64,000 nucleotides of DNA. It comes from Rhodanobacter panaciterrae (GTDB lineage Bacteria > Pseudomonadota > Gammaproteobacteria > Xanthomonadales > Rhodanobacteraceae). The notes beneath the pieces are model-generated. The model was not told the origin of the DNA. It ran no database searches and saw only the letters and a program-made list of their open reading frames with translations. The stretch spans positions 96,116 to 160,115 of the forward strand of contig NZ_BMXT01000003.1 in the NCBI RefSeq assembly GCF_014651895.1, given 5' to 3'. Made by a program: the position numbers and the translations under genes. Positions 35,363 through 44,575 of the stretch are shown one piece after another. How positions within the stretch are numbered: the first letter of the stretch is position 1; every line of letters starts with the position of its first letter.

Positions 35363-36493
35363 ATGCCTACGACTCAGCTCCCTGCTTTGACCGGTCCCGT
35401 CGTGATCCGCTTCGGCCGGCTCGGCGACACCATCCTGCTGCAGCCGCTGTTGCACAAACTGCACATGCGCTATGGCCGGCCTTGCCAGTTGCTGGCGCTG
35501 GGGGACTGGTCGCCGGCGCTTTATTCGGCGCAGCCGGAAGTGGCCGGGTGCATTCCCCTGCGTTCGCAGTACGGTCCGATCTGGATGCGCCCGCAACGCT
35601 GGCGCGCGGCGCTGGCCTTGCGGCGCCTGCGTGGGTCGCCGTTCTACATCTGCGAACCCGAGTTCCGCACACGAACGAAGGTGCGCCCGATGCTGGCGCT
35701 GGCCGGTGTACCGGCCGAGCATTGCACGTTCATCGAAGATATCCCGTCGATCGAAGACGAGCACTGGGTGGATTGGCTGTTGCGCTTCGCCGACACCACC
35801 CCGGCCGCATTTCGCGCAAGTTGCGCATCGATGGCACTTCCCGTTCATGCGGCGCCGCAATTGCATGTCAGTGCGGCCGAGCGTGTCGATCGCGATGCAT
35901 GGCTGCGCGAACAAGGCATGGGCGGGCGTCCGCTGGTGCTGCTGCAACCAGCCAACAAGCGCACCATGCGATGGAATGGAGTGCGCGCGGCGGAAGATGA
36001 CGACAAGTCCTGGCCGGCCGAGCGCTGGGCCGCGCTGGCGCGTGCCATCAGCTATCGCCTGCCGCAGGCACAGGTGCTGTTTTGTGGTTCCGCCGCCGAG
36101 GCCGGCTATCTCGATACCTTGCTGGCGGTTACCGATGCGGAGTCACCCAGGATCGCCGCTGCCGCCTTGCCGTTGGGTCGTCTCAAGGCGCTGCTGGAGA
36201 TCGCCCACAGCATGGTCTCGATAGACACCGGGCCAGCCCATCTTGCCGCGGCCATGGGTTGTCCGCTGGTGGTGCTGATGGGGAACCGCTCGCCGCAGTT
36301 GTGGACCCCGCGCAGCGGGTCCGGCAGCGAGGTGAGGCTTCTCGGTGGCCTGCCGGCGGTTCGACGGGTGGACGAGATCGAAACCGCCCAGGTCGTGAGT
36401 GCATGGCGCGCGTTGCGCGGACGCACGGCGGCCGAGACCGCCCACCAGGACGCTGTCGAAACGATCGCCTACTCGGCCGGCTGCGCCGGCTGA
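35363..36493 (+). CDS. Glycosyltransferase family 9 (heptosyltransferase-like)
   Basis: 376 residues. VVIRFGRLGDTILLQPLLHKL near the start and MVSIDTGPAHLAAAMGCPLVVLMGNRSPQLW near the end are the two GT9 signatures (the D-TGPxH motif binds the nucleotide sugar). Family members add ADP-heptose to the LPS inner core. No other LPS gene is adjacent, so the acceptor is unknown. The start at 35363 leaves eight residues before the first strand. The last 25 bp overlap the convergent ankyrin gene. Confidence 0.86.
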   Translation: MPTTQLPALTGPVVIRFGRLGDTILLQPLLHKLHMRYGRPCQLLALGDWSPALYSAQPEVAGCIPLRSQYGPIWMRPQRWRAALALRRLRGSPFYICEPEFRTRTKVRPMLALAGVPAEHCTFIEDIPSIEDEHWVDWLLRFADTTPAAFRASCASMALPVHAAPQLHVSAAERVDRDAWLREQGMGGRPLVLLQPANKRTMRWNGVRAAEDDDKSWPAERWAALARAISYRLPQAQVLFCGSAAEAGYLDTLLAVTDAESPRIAAAALPLGRLKALLEIAHSMVSIDTGPAHLAAAMGCPLVVLMGNRSPQLWTPRSGSGSEVRLLGGLPAVRRVDEIETAQVVSAWRALRGRTAAETAHQDAVETIAYSAGCAG

Positions 36494-39400
36494 CGCAGCG
36501 TTTGTCGCACGCTCGGGATCGCGCCGCCGCGAGCGGCCAGTTCATGCGCGATGTCGACATAGCCGAGTTGCCGCGCCACATCCGCCGCGGTGCGGCCGAA
36601 CGCATCGGCCGCATTGCGATCGGCCCCGCGCGACAGCAGTACGCGCGCCGGCGGCAGCAACGCATGCATGGCGCAGGCGTGCAGCGCGGTGACGCCGCGC
36701 TGATCGGCATGTTCGACCTTGGCACCGGCTTCCAACAGCAGCGGGACCAGTGCGCCGATATGCGTGGCATCGCATTCGCTGCCGGGGCGCAGCTGCGCAC
36801 CGAGCAGCAGCAGCAGCGGTGTCTTGCCCTCGCTGTCCGCATGATTGATGTCGGCGCCGCGCTTGAGCAGGCTGTCGAACAGGCGGCGTGCACGCAGGCT
36901 GTCGTTGTGTTCGAAGCCGAACTGCGCGGCCGCATGCAAGGCGCTGCGCCCACCGGCATCGACGGCGTTGATGTCGGCACCGGCGTCGAGCAAGGGCTCG
37001 ACGATTTCCGGATAGCCCATCGCGGCGGCCACCATCAGCGCAGTGGCCTCATTCGGCAGCCGCTGATCGGCGCTGACCTTGTGCTGCAGCAGCAGCGCGA
37101 CCAGTGCCTCGCGGCGTGCGGCGACCGCAGCGGCCAGCGGAGTTACGCCGCTGTGCGCGGCCAGCGCCGGATCGGCACCGGCATCCAGCAGGCAGGCGGC
37201 GATCTCGCGATGGCCGGCACCACAGGCGCGCAGCAGCGCGGTGGCGCCCTGCTCGTCGCGAGTATCGACGGCGAAACCCAATTCCAGCAGGCGCTGCACG
37301 CTGGCCAGCGCACCGGCGGCAGCCGCGGCCGGCAGATCGGCTGGGCGCAGTGGACGGTTCGGTCGCGACCAGTCGCGCCAGTCCAGCCAGCGTTCCACCG
37401 CTGGGTGCTCCAGCGCCAGTCCCAGCGGCGTTTCGCCGTTTGCATCGGCGGCTTCGGGATTCGCACCGTGAGCGATCAAGGCTCGCACCAGCGGCAGCGC
37501 CCGTGCGCCATGTTCGAGCGCGGCGAACAGCGGCGTGCGGCCGTCGCGGTCGCGCGTATTCGGATCGCAGCCTCGTGTCAGCAAAACTTGCAGCAATTCG
37601 GGCTGGGCATTGACCACGGCCAGGTGCAGCGGGGTGCGTTCGCGCGCATCTGGACCGAACGGATCGGCACCGCGTTCGAGCAGGTTCAGTGGCAGCGCGG
37701 CGGCTTGTGCCACGCCGCTCAGGCGCGACAACGCCTGTGCCAGCAGGCCGCTGCCGGCCGGGCTGGCACCGGCCTGCAGCAGGTCGTCCAGTGCCTCGGT
37801 CGAATTCGGCAATTGCTGCAGCAAGGCGTCGAACAGACGCCGGCCCAACGGTGGCAGGATCGGGGCGTCGGCGGTTTCGGCATCGTCGATGCGCGGTGCT
37901 TCGAAGCGGGCTTCGGCGTCGAGGCCGTGATCGAGCAGCCAGCGACGGCCGGCGGCGAGACCTGGCGTGACCAGGTCCAGATACAGCTGCGCCAGTTGCG
38001 CCTGCGGCCATTCGCGCACGCGTTCGGCAAAACCCGACACGATCGCCCAGTGACCGAAGCGCAACGCGTCGAGCAGGTGCGCCGGCGTGTCGGCGCCTTC
38101 GGCCAGCAGGTCCTGGCTGAGGCTGGCCGGCAGCGGTGTATCCGGGTCGAGCAGGGCAACCAGATCCCAGCGACCAGCGGCAGCGGCGTGGTCGAGCGCG
38201 CTGCGGCCATCGCTGCCGGGTGCCTTCGGTTCGGCGCCCAGTGCCAGCAAGGCGCGCACGGTTTCGCCATGCGCATGCGGCGACTGGCAGGCCAAGGTCA
38301 AGGCATCACGGCCGTGCTGGTCGCGCACGCGTGCGTCGGGCTGCGCCTCGGCCAGCAGCTGCACGATGCCGCCGGCGCCGGCGCGGGCCGCTTCCATCAG
38401 TGCAGTGCTGCCACGCTGGTCGGTCAGGTTGATATCGGCACCGGCCGCGCACAGTACGCGGGCGATCTGTTCGTGCCCTTCGGCGGCGGCGCCCAGCAGC
38501 GCATGTCGATGCCGCGCATCGACCGCATTGATCGCGGCGCGATGCTTGAGCAGCAGCTTGACCCCTTCGACATCGTCGTCGGCGATGCCGGCGGCGGCGA
38601 CCAGTGCCGGTTCGCCGTCGGTCGGCGCCGGCTTGGCGCCGTGTTCCAGCAGGAATTTCGCCAGCGGCCAGTTGGCGGCACGACAAGCGGTGGCCAGTGG
38701 ACTGATGCCGGCCTTGTTCAGCGCGTTGATCGGCGCGGCCGCGTCCAGCAGCATCGCCGCGACGCCCGGCTCGGCGCTGAGTACCGCACCGTGCAGCGCG
38801 GTATTGCCCTCGACATCGGCGACCAGCGGGCTGGCGCCATTGGTGAGCAGGGTCAGCACCGCTTCGGCGCGGCCGTGCCAGCTGTCGCGGGTAGCGGCCA
38901 GTAGCGGGGTAATGCCGCCGCTGGCGCGATTCACGTCGGCGCCCTTGGCGATCAGCGCGCGCAGCAGACGCGTATCCGGCAGCAACGCGGCCAGCATCAG
39001 TACCGGGCGCTGATCGCGGTCATCGGCGGTCGGCGCGGTGTTGGGGTCGGCACCGGCCTCGACCAGCGCCAGTGCGCGTTCGATATCGCCGTCACGAGTC
39101 GCCGCCAGCAACGCTTCGGCCTGCTCGGGCGTGCCGGCGGTGCGTTCCTGTTCGCTCAGCACGGGACGCGGGGCGGGCGCGGCTCCGGTCGACAACGCGG
39201 CGTAGTCGCTGCGCCGACGCGGTTGATGCCGCTCGCACAGCAGCGCGCGCAGCGTGCGGTTGGCGATGATCAGGCAACCCAGCGGCAGCAGCACGACGCC
39301 GTAGATCGCCAGCGCGGCGATGCGCGGTTCGGGCGGCAGCACGCCATACAGACCGGTCAGCGCGACCGCGCCGAAGGCCAGCACCAGCAATGAGAGTGCG

Positions 39401-39918
39401 GCCGGCAGGAAGTGACTGAAGAAATGTTCCTCCTGCGACAGATGTCGACCGAACGCGATGCTGCGCAAGGTCGCGGTGAAAATCCACGAACCATCGCGTT
39501 GGCGCGGATAGGCGTCGTCCCATACAAAGACCAGCCCGAACGCAGGCCACAGCCGCCACAGCGCGACCAGCGCCAGTACCAGCATCGCGGCTAGGATCAA
39601 CGCGGCGCTGAGGCTGGGCGTCTGGCTCAACTTCAGCATCGGCCACGCGACCAGTACGAACACCAGCGCCGCGTAGCCGGTGAACATCACCAGATGCGCG
39701 GCGCCGCGGCGCAACACGGTACGGCCGAAACGCGGTTCGGGATCGAAACCGATCGCGTGGCAGATCGCCGCCATGGTCAGTGCGTTCGCCAGCAGCAGCG
39801 GGATCAGGGTCAGTGGGTGGGTAGCCAGTCCGGCGGCGGCGACCGCGAGCAGACCTGGAATGAACCAGGCGAGAGCTTGCAAGAGAGGAGGGCGGCGGCG
39901 CGATTTGGGCTGGGTCAT
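36469..39918 (-). CDS. Large membrane-anchored ankyrin-repeat protein
   Basis: 1149 residues. Residues 1-~225 hold about six membrane helices (LLQALAWFIPGLLAVAAAGL, LVMFTGYAALVFVLVAWPML, ALILAAMLVLALVALWRLW, ALSLLVLAFGAVALTGLYG, IAALAIYGVVLLPLGCLIIA). From ~250 to the end there are some 20 ankyrin repeats, e.g. GNTALHGAVLSAEPGVAAMLLDAAAPINALN. A short helical insert (about 600-680) interrupts the array. The ATG at 39918 has no Shine-Dalgarno; TATACT lies six bases upstream, which suggests a leaderless mRNA. A scaffold role is inferred; partners are unknown. Confidence 0.85.
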   Translation of the reverse strand: MTQPKSRRRPPLLQALAWFIPGLLAVAAAGLATHPLTLIPLLLANALTMAAICHAIGFDPEPRFGRTVLRRGAAHLVMFTGYAALVFVLVAWPMLKLSQTPSLSAALILAAMLVLALVALWRLWPAFGLVFVWDDAYPRQRDGSWIFTATLRSIAFGRHLSQEEHFFSHFLPAALSLLVLAFGAVALTGLYGVLPPEPRIAALAIYGVVLLPLGCLIIANRTLRALLCERHQPRRRSDYAALSTGAAPAPRPVLSEQERTAGTPEQAEALLAATRDGDIERALALVEAGADPNTAPTADDRDQRPVLMLAALLPDTRLLRALIAKGADVNRASGGITPLLAATRDSWHGRAEAVLTLLTNGASPLVADVEGNTALHGAVLSAEPGVAAMLLDAAAPINALNKAGISPLATACRAANWPLAKFLLEHGAKPAPTDGEPALVAAAGIADDDVEGVKLLLKHRAAINAVDARHRHALLGAAAEGHEQIARVLCAAGADINLTDQRGSTALMEAARAGAGGIVQLLAEAQPDARVRDQHGRDALTLACQSPHAHGETVRALLALGAEPKAPGSDGRSALDHAAAAGRWDLVALLDPDTPLPASLSQDLLAEGADTPAHLLDALRFGHWAIVSGFAERVREWPQAQLAQLYLDLVTPGLAAGRRWLLDHGLDAEARFEAPRIDDAETADAPILPPLGRRLFDALLQQLPNSTEALDDLLQAGASPAGSGLLAQALSRLSGVAQAAALPLNLLERGADPFGPDARERTPLHLAVVNAQPELLQVLLTRGCDPNTRDRDGRTPLFAALEHGARALPLVRALIAHGANPEAADANGETPLGLALEHPAVERWLDWRDWSRPNRPLRPADLPAAAAAGALASVQRLLELGFAVDTRDEQGATALLRACGAGHREIAACLLDAGADPALAAHSGVTPLAAAVAARREALVALLLQHKVSADQRLPNEATALMVAAAMGYPEIVEPLLDAGADINAVDAGGRSALHAAAQFGFEHNDSLRARRLFDSLLKRGADINHADSEGKTPLLLLLGAQLRPGSECDATHIGALVPLLLEAGAKVEHADQRGVTALHACAMHALLPPARVLLSRGADRNAADAFGRTAADVARQLGYVDIAHELAARGGAIPSVRQTLRQPAQPAE

Positions 39919-39989
39919 GGAGACAGTATAGAAATCGTTGGACGTGCAGACGGTAACCAAGTGTTAACGCCAGCGACATGATGGCGCGA

Positions 39990-40283
39990 TCAGTCGTCCC
40001 GATCATCCCGCGGGGAGTGGGTATAGGCGAGATGATTGGCGGTGGCCAGGGTTTCCTGCGGCGGCAGCTGCAGATGCCAGCCCTGCATGCGCAGGTTGGT
40101 GAGCACCTGCTCGGTGTCCTCGACCGGCAGCTTGCGTTGCTCGTCCAACTGCACTTCCATCACGAAGCGCAGTTCACCCAGCAACAGGACCAGCGACTCG
40201 GGCAGCACATCGAACGCATCGCGCTGCGCCAGCCACAGGTAGCTGTCGGCCTTGCGCCGGCTGGCATAGACATGGCACTGCAT
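39990..40283 (-). CDS. YcgL domain protein
   Basis: 97 residues: MQCHVYASRRKADSYLWLAQRDAFDVLPESLVLLLGELRFVMEVQL...QGWHLQLPPQ follows the YcgL (PF05166) pattern closely. An almost perfect Shine-Dalgarno (AAGGAGGT) precedes the ATG. These small cytoplasmic proteins are restricted to gammaproteobacteria and have no firm function. It lies 71 bp upstream of the ankyrin gene on the same strand. Confidence 0.88.
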   Translation of the reverse strand: MQCHVYASRRKADSYLWLAQRDAFDVLPESLVLLLGELRFVMEVQLDEQRKLPVEDTEQVLTNLRMQGWHLQLPPQETLATANHLAYTHSPRDDRDD

Positions 40284-40591
40284 GACGCGACCTCCTTCGG
40301 GGCGATGTGATGGACTGATCAGGGTAGCAGCGTGGCTGGCCGCTTGCCCGCCGAGCGGTGCCGATGGCGGGGTTGCAAGAATTCACGTGGAAGGAAGGCG
40401 CAGCCAGACGGCGTCTGCAGCATTCGTACCCGTTCGTTAGTTAAATGTTGCGACTGCACTTGCAACACCTTGGGCGAGCGGGCAAAGTGCGGCGCAGGGG
40501 CTTCAAACGCGCGTATGAATTTCATCTTTGATTTGTCGCAGTCCCCGCTATCTACCCGAGCCGCATCACGACAAAAAAGCAGGAGCAAGCG
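40284..40591. other. Intergenic region between ycgL-like and fadL-like genes
   Basis: No gene is seen in these 308 bp. The right end holds the probable fadL promoter (40527-40554) and its AGGAG ribosome site (40581-40585). The left end carries the ycgL-like gene's AAGGAGGT on the other strand. I found no FadR-type operator. Confidence 0.6.
40527..40554 (+). promoter_or_regulatory. Candidate sigma-70 promoter of the fadL-like gene
   Basis: TTTGAT (40527-40532) and TATCTA (40549-40554) are separated by 16 bp. The predicted start would leave a ~30-nt leader to the ATG at 40592. Only moderate matches to consensus. Confidence 0.4.
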
Positions 40592-42091
40592 ATGCACATG
40601 TCTTTCCGTTCCTTCACGGGCGCTGCCCGTCCGCTCGCGCTCGCCGCGCTGAGCGTAGCCATTCTCGGCGCACTTGTGCCAGGCGCCGCCCATGCCAGCG
40701 CTTTCCAGCTCAAGGAAAACAGCGCCACGGGTCTGGGCCGTGCCTATGCCGGTTCTACTACTGCTGGTGGCGATGTCTCGGTGGTGGCGAACAACCCCGC
40801 GGCGATGAGCGATCTCGACGGCACCTATGTGCAGGCCGATATCACCGCGATCAACTTCAGCACCAAATTCACCGGCAGTAGTCACGACGTTCTGGGTCGC
40901 CCGATCAGCGGCGGCAACGGCGGCGACGGCGGCACCACGTTGCCGGTGCCGGCGCTGGCCATCGCCACCAAGGTGAGCGACCGGGTCAACCTCGGTATCG
41001 CACTCGACGTGCCGTTCGGCTTCCAGACCGAGTATGACCGCAACTGGATGGGCCGCTACGACGCGATCAAGACCAAGCTGCAGTCGTTCGATTCCACACT
41101 CTCGGCCTCGTTCAAGATCAACGACCAGTGGAGCGTGGGCGCCAGCGCGATCGCCGAGCGCACCAATGTCGACCTGACCAACGCGATCAACTTCAATGCC
41201 GTGGGCCTGGGTATCCAGCAGGGCATCGGCGCACAGACGGCGGCGGGCGTGGCGCAAATCCAGGCTGCCGCGCAGGCCGGCCAGATCCCGCCGGCGCAGG
41301 CCGCCGCGATGATCCAGGCGGCCGTGCAGCAGGGTCAGGCCGCAGCGGCTGGTGTGGCCGCGCTGACTCCGCCGGGCGGGGATGGTTACGCCCAGGTCAA
41401 GGGTGGCAACTGGGCTTGGGGCTGGCAGGTCGGTGCGTACTGGAAGCCGACCACGACCGACCGCTTGGCGCTGAATTACCGCTCGCGCATCACTCATGAC
41501 ATCGACGGCACCGCCAACTTCACCACCACGGCGGGTTACGGCCTGCTGCTGGCCAACCCGGCGCTGGCTGGCAGCATCCCGCCGTTCCAGCGCACCGCCG
41601 GCACGGCTCGCCTCACCAACCCGGCAGTCGCTAGCCTGAGCTACTGGCACCAGGAAGAGAAGTTCGGCCTTGGCATGGACGTCGCCTGGACGCAGTGGAG
41701 CTTGATGCGCCAGGTCACCCTGAACTACGCCAACCCGGCGCAGCCGACCACCACGCTGCCGTTCAATTGGCGCAACACCTTTTACGTCTCCGTCGGCGGC
41801 GATTATTACCTCAGCGACAAGCTGACCCTGCGCGGCGGCCTCGCGATCGACCAGGCGCCGATGTCCGCGGGCAATCGCGATCCGCGCGTACCCGATGCCG
41901 CCCGCCGGATGGCCACGGTCGGTCTCGGCTACAAGGTGAGCGATCATTTCGAGATCAACGCCTCGTATGCGCACATCTTCGTCAGCCACGCGGGTGTGAA
42001 CGGCTCGAAGAGCGCAACCGGCGACGTGCTGACAGGCAGCTTCGACGACTACGGCAACCTGCTGAGCTTCTCGGCGCAGTACAAGTTCTAA
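40592..42091 (+). CDS. FadL/TodX family outer-membrane transporter
   Basis: 499 residues. The signal peptide (RPLALAALSVAILGALVPGAAHA) is followed by SAFQLKENSATGLGRAYAGSTTAGGDVSVVANNPAAMSDL, the FadL hatch-domain start with the NPA motif. The beta-strand pattern ends in LLSFSAQYKF with terminal Phe. FadL proteins carry long-chain fatty acids or other hydrophobic compounds across the outer membrane. An unusual insert of Gln/Ala repeats (about residues 205-255: GVAQIQAAAQAGQIPPAQAA and following) forms a presumably helical extracellular or periplasmic segment. A bidirectional terminator follows. Confidence 0.9.
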   Translation: MHMSFRSFTGAARPLALAALSVAILGALVPGAAHASAFQLKENSATGLGRAYAGSTTAGGDVSVVANNPAAMSDLDGTYVQADITAINFSTKFTGSSHDVLGRPISGGNGGDGGTTLPVPALAIATKVSDRVNLGIALDVPFGFQTEYDRNWMGRYDAIKTKLQSFDSTLSASFKINDQWSVGASAIAERTNVDLTNAINFNAVGLGIQQGIGAQTAAGVAQIQAAAQAGQIPPAQAAAMIQAAVQQGQAAAAGVAALTPPGGDGYAQVKGGNWAWGWQVGAYWKPTTTDRLALNYRSRITHDIDGTANFTTTAGYGLLLANPALAGSIPPFQRTAGTARLTNPAVASLSYWHQEEKFGLGMDVAWTQWSLMRQVTLNYANPAQPTTTLPFNWRNTFYVSVGGDYYLSDKLTLRGGLAIDQAPMSAGNRDPRVPDAARRMATVGLGYKVSDHFEINASYAHIFVSHAGVNGSKSATGDVLTGSFDDYGNLLSFSAQYKF

Positions 42092-42122
42092 CTGCCGCAA
42101 CACGAAACAGACGTCCAAACAA

Positions 42123-42154
42123 AAACCTCCCCGCGGAAGCGGGGAGGTTTTTTT
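42123..42154. terminator. Bidirectional terminator between fadL-like and aldehyde dehydrogenase genes
   Basis: A 12-bp stem (AAACCTCCCCGC / GCGGGGAGGTTT) with a GGAA tetraloop. The plus strand continues with seven T residues, and the minus strand reads GGTTTTTG, so it can serve both converging genes. Confidence 0.93.
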
Positions 42155-42187
42155 ATGCGCTTGAGTAGCCGGCGCAGAGGTCGGTGT

Positions 42188-43603
42188 TCAACCCCGCTTG
42201 AGCAACAGTTCCAGCATGCGCCGGAAGCGTGCGCCGTACGGCGGATTGAGCAGGCCGACGCCGTTGAAGCGCGCTTGGCGGAACACCGGCTTCAGATGCG
42301 AAAACGTGCGGAAGCCGGCTTCGCCGTGATAGCCGCCCATGCCGGAGGCGCCGACGCCGCCGAATGGCAGGCCATGCTGCGCGATGTGAAACAGCGTGTC
42401 GTTGAGGCTGACGCCGCCGGCCACGGTGCGTGCCAGCACACGATCGATCAACGTCCGATCCTGCTCGAACAGGTACAGCGCCAGCGGATGCGGATGAGCG
42501 GCGACGTAGCTGATCGCCTCGTCCAGCGAATCGTAGGGAACCAGTGGCAGCAGCGGGCCGAAGATCTCCTCCTGCATCACGCCCATGCTGTCGTTGACCT
42601 CGCTCAGCAGTTGCGGCGGCAACAGGCGGCGCGCCGGATCATCCGTGGCCTCGCTCAGCGGATGCACCTGTGCACCCGCAGCCACGGCGCCATCGCGCAG
42701 TCCGACCAGACGCTGGTACTGGCGATCGGAAGCGACGCTGGCGTATTGCGTGCTTTGTGCCAGTTGGGGATACATCTGCGTCACCGCGCGGCGGGCGGTG
42801 GCGATGAAATCCGCCACACGTGCGCGCGGCAGCAGCACATAGTCCGGTGCGATGCAGGTCTGTCCGGCGTTGACCAGTTTGCCGAACACGATGCGTTCCA
42901 CCGCGTTGTCGAAGCGCGCACCGGGGCCGATGATTGCCGGCGATTTGCCGCCGAGTTCGAGCGTCACCGGAGTCAGGCTGGTGGATGCCGCGCGCATCAC
43001 GTGATGACCCACTGCAGTGGAGCCGGTGAACAGCAGGTGGTCGAACGGCAGCGCGGAGAATGCCTGCGCCACTTCGGCGTCGCCGGTCACCACCAGCACT
43101 TCGTCCGACTGGAAATGCCGGGCCATCTGCTCGGCGAACAACGCCGAGAAGCGTGGCGTGTATTCGCTCATCTTGATCATCGCGCGATTGCCGGCGACCA
43201 GCGCGTCGACCAGCGGGCCGATCGCCAGATACAGCGGATAATTCCACGGCACGATGATGCCGATGATGCCCAGTGGCTGCGGCATCAGTACATTGCGGGC
43301 GGGTAGAAAGGCGAGACCCGCCAACGAACCCCGTGGGCGCATCCAGCGCCGGCCATGGCACAGTGCGTGGCGGATGCCGGACAGGCTGGGGAAGATTTCC
43401 AGCAGATCGGTTTCTTCGGCAGGACGCTGACCGAAGTCGGCGCTGATCGCCTCGGCGAAGGCGCCGCGCTGTTCGCGCAGCATCGTCTCCAGCGCGCGCA
43501 ACCGCTTTGCGCGCACATCCCATGGCGGCATCGGATCAGCTGCTTGTGCCGTGCGCATGCACTGCAATGCGGGAATAAGTCCTGCGATCGCTAACTCAGA
43601 CAT
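42188..43603 (-). CDS. Coniferyl-aldehyde-dehydrogenase-like aldehyde dehydrogenase
   Basis: 471 residues. IIGIIVPWNYPLYLAIGPLVDALVAGN, HLLFTGSTAVGHHVMRAA, TLELGGKSPAIIG and the catalytic Cys in VNAGQTCIAPDYVL are all present. The short class-3 ALDH form with GVSLNDTLFHIAQHGLPFGGVGASGMGGYHGEAGFRTFSH at the C-terminus is typical of coniferyl/medium-chain aldehyde dehydrogenases. Which aldehyde is used cannot be said. It begins 12 bp after the Mrr-type gene on the same strand, so it may share its transcript. No clear Shine-Dalgarno is present. Confidence 0.88.
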   Translation of the reverse strand: MSELAIAGLIPALQCMRTAQAADPMPPWDVRAKRLRALETMLREQRGAFAEAISADFGQRPAEETDLLEIFPSLSGIRHALCHGRRWMRPRGSLAGLAFLPARNVLMPQPLGIIGIIVPWNYPLYLAIGPLVDALVAGNRAMIKMSEYTPRFSALFAEQMARHFQSDEVLVVTGDAEVAQAFSALPFDHLLFTGSTAVGHHVMRAASTSLTPVTLELGGKSPAIIGPGARFDNAVERIVFGKLVNAGQTCIAPDYVLLPRARVADFIATARRAVTQMYPQLAQSTQYASVASDRQYQRLVGLRDGAVAAGAQVHPLSEATDDPARRLLPPQLLSEVNDSMGVMQEEIFGPLLPLVPYDSLDEAISYVAAHPHPLALYLFEQDRTLIDRVLARTVAGGVSLNDTLFHIAQHGLPFGGVGASGMGGYHGEAGFRTFSHLKPVFRQARFNGVGLLNPPYGARFRRMLELLLKRG

Positions 43604-43615
43604 GTTGATGGATGC

Positions 43616-44494
43616 TCATTGTTCGCGGCGGAATTCATCAAAGAACGCGTGGTCGATCTCGTAGATGGTCTTCGGCTTCACGCCGATGCCTGCATCTTGA
43701 AAAAGCTCGACTAGCTGCTCTCCATCAATCAGTTCGATTGGCACGACACCATCGCGTGAGGCTTCGCTCTCGGCATCGTTCGTGAAACGTCCGGTGGTGA
43801 TGAACACACCTTTTTCGGCGCGGCCGAGCAAGGCATTACGGAACTCGCCCACGGCACTGCGCGAGACGACATCCTTGTAGCGTTTGGCCTGAAATGCCAC
43901 ACGCAAGCTGACGAACGGACTCAGTCGCAGCAGGCCGTAACCATCGATGCCGCCATCGCGTGAGCGTTGGGTAACTTCGACATCCTCAAACCCGTGTTCG
44001 CGCAAGAGGCGTCCACAGATCAGTTCGAAGCCGTACGGCGGCAGAGATTTGAGGATGTCTAGAAGGTCCAGTTCCTGAGACTCTTCTGGAGTCACCGCAT
44101 CGGTGGTTTCGGGAATTGGCAGGGCGTCGCCTGCTGCATCCTGTTTGCGTAAGGACTGGCTGATCTTTACTCGGCCTAGAAAGATGGTTCGTGCTGCATC
44201 TTCATCAAGATGGGCTTTCCAGCCGAGCGGACTCAGCACCCAGAGGCCGCGTTTGCTGTCGTCCAGTAAACCGTCCCAGACCAGATACTGGCGTGCCCAC
44301 TGCACTTGGTTGTGGAAGCGGTTGGCTCCCGACTTGATCGTGGCTTCGGTGATCTCTGGAGGTAGCTGAAGCTCTCGTGCTATCCAACTTGAAACTTCTT
44401 TCGGCTTGGCCGATCCACCCAGCGCACGCAGGCAATCAAGCAACGGGCCCATCCAGTGGACGAATTCGGCTTGGCCCTTTTTCAACTTCGACAT
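43616..44494 (-). CDS. Mrr-type restriction endonuclease
   Basis: 292 residues. The start at 44494 has GGAG ten bases upstream. The N-terminal ~95 residues form the Mrr winged-helix domain (FVHWMGPLLDCLRALGGSAKPKEVSSWIARELQLP...RFHNQVQWARQYLVWDGLLD). The C-terminal Mrr_cat domain shows FELICGRLLREHGFEDVEV, SRDGGIDGYG and the catalytic VAFQAKRYKD (D...QxK). Mrr enzymes cut modified DNA and have no cognate methylase. G+C is visibly lower than in its neighbours (50% in 43681-43740 by my count), which suggests acquisition by transfer. It is inserted between putA and the aldehyde dehydrogenase. Confidence 0.88.
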   Translation of the reverse strand: MSKLKKGQAEFVHWMGPLLDCLRALGGSAKPKEVSSWIARELQLPPEITEATIKSGANRFHNQVQWARQYLVWDGLLDDSKRGLWVLSPLGWKAHLDEDAARTIFLGRVKISQSLRKQDAAGDALPIPETTDAVTPEESQELDLLDILKSLPPYGFELICGRLLREHGFEDVEVTQRSRDGGIDGYGLLRLSPFVSLRVAFQAKRYKDVVSRSAVGEFRNALLGRAEKGVFITTGRFTNDAESEASRDGVVPIELIDGEQLVELFQDAGIGVKPKTIYEIDHAFFDEFRREQ

Positions 44495-44527
44495 GCGCAA
44501 CGCTCCGTGTGAGTACACGCAACGTAC

Positions 44528-44567
44528 TCGCCGCATCGACTCCATGGCAATGGAGTCGATGCGGCGA
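44528..44567. repeat. Perfect 18-bp-arm inverted repeat between putA and mrr
   Basis: TCGCCGCATCGACTCCAT (44528-44545) and its exact complement at 44550-44567 are separated by four bases (GGCA). The hairpin starts nine bases after the putA stop and ends 33 bases before the mrr ATG. No T-run follows on the minus strand, so it is not a standard intrinsic terminator. Confidence 0.9.
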
Positions 44568-44575
44568 AGTGATAT

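Noticed and set aside
33140..35947. 935-codon minus-strand open frame across the antiporter gene
   Set aside because: Composition is His/Gln/Arg-rich without any motif, and it opposes the well-supported Kef-type gene.
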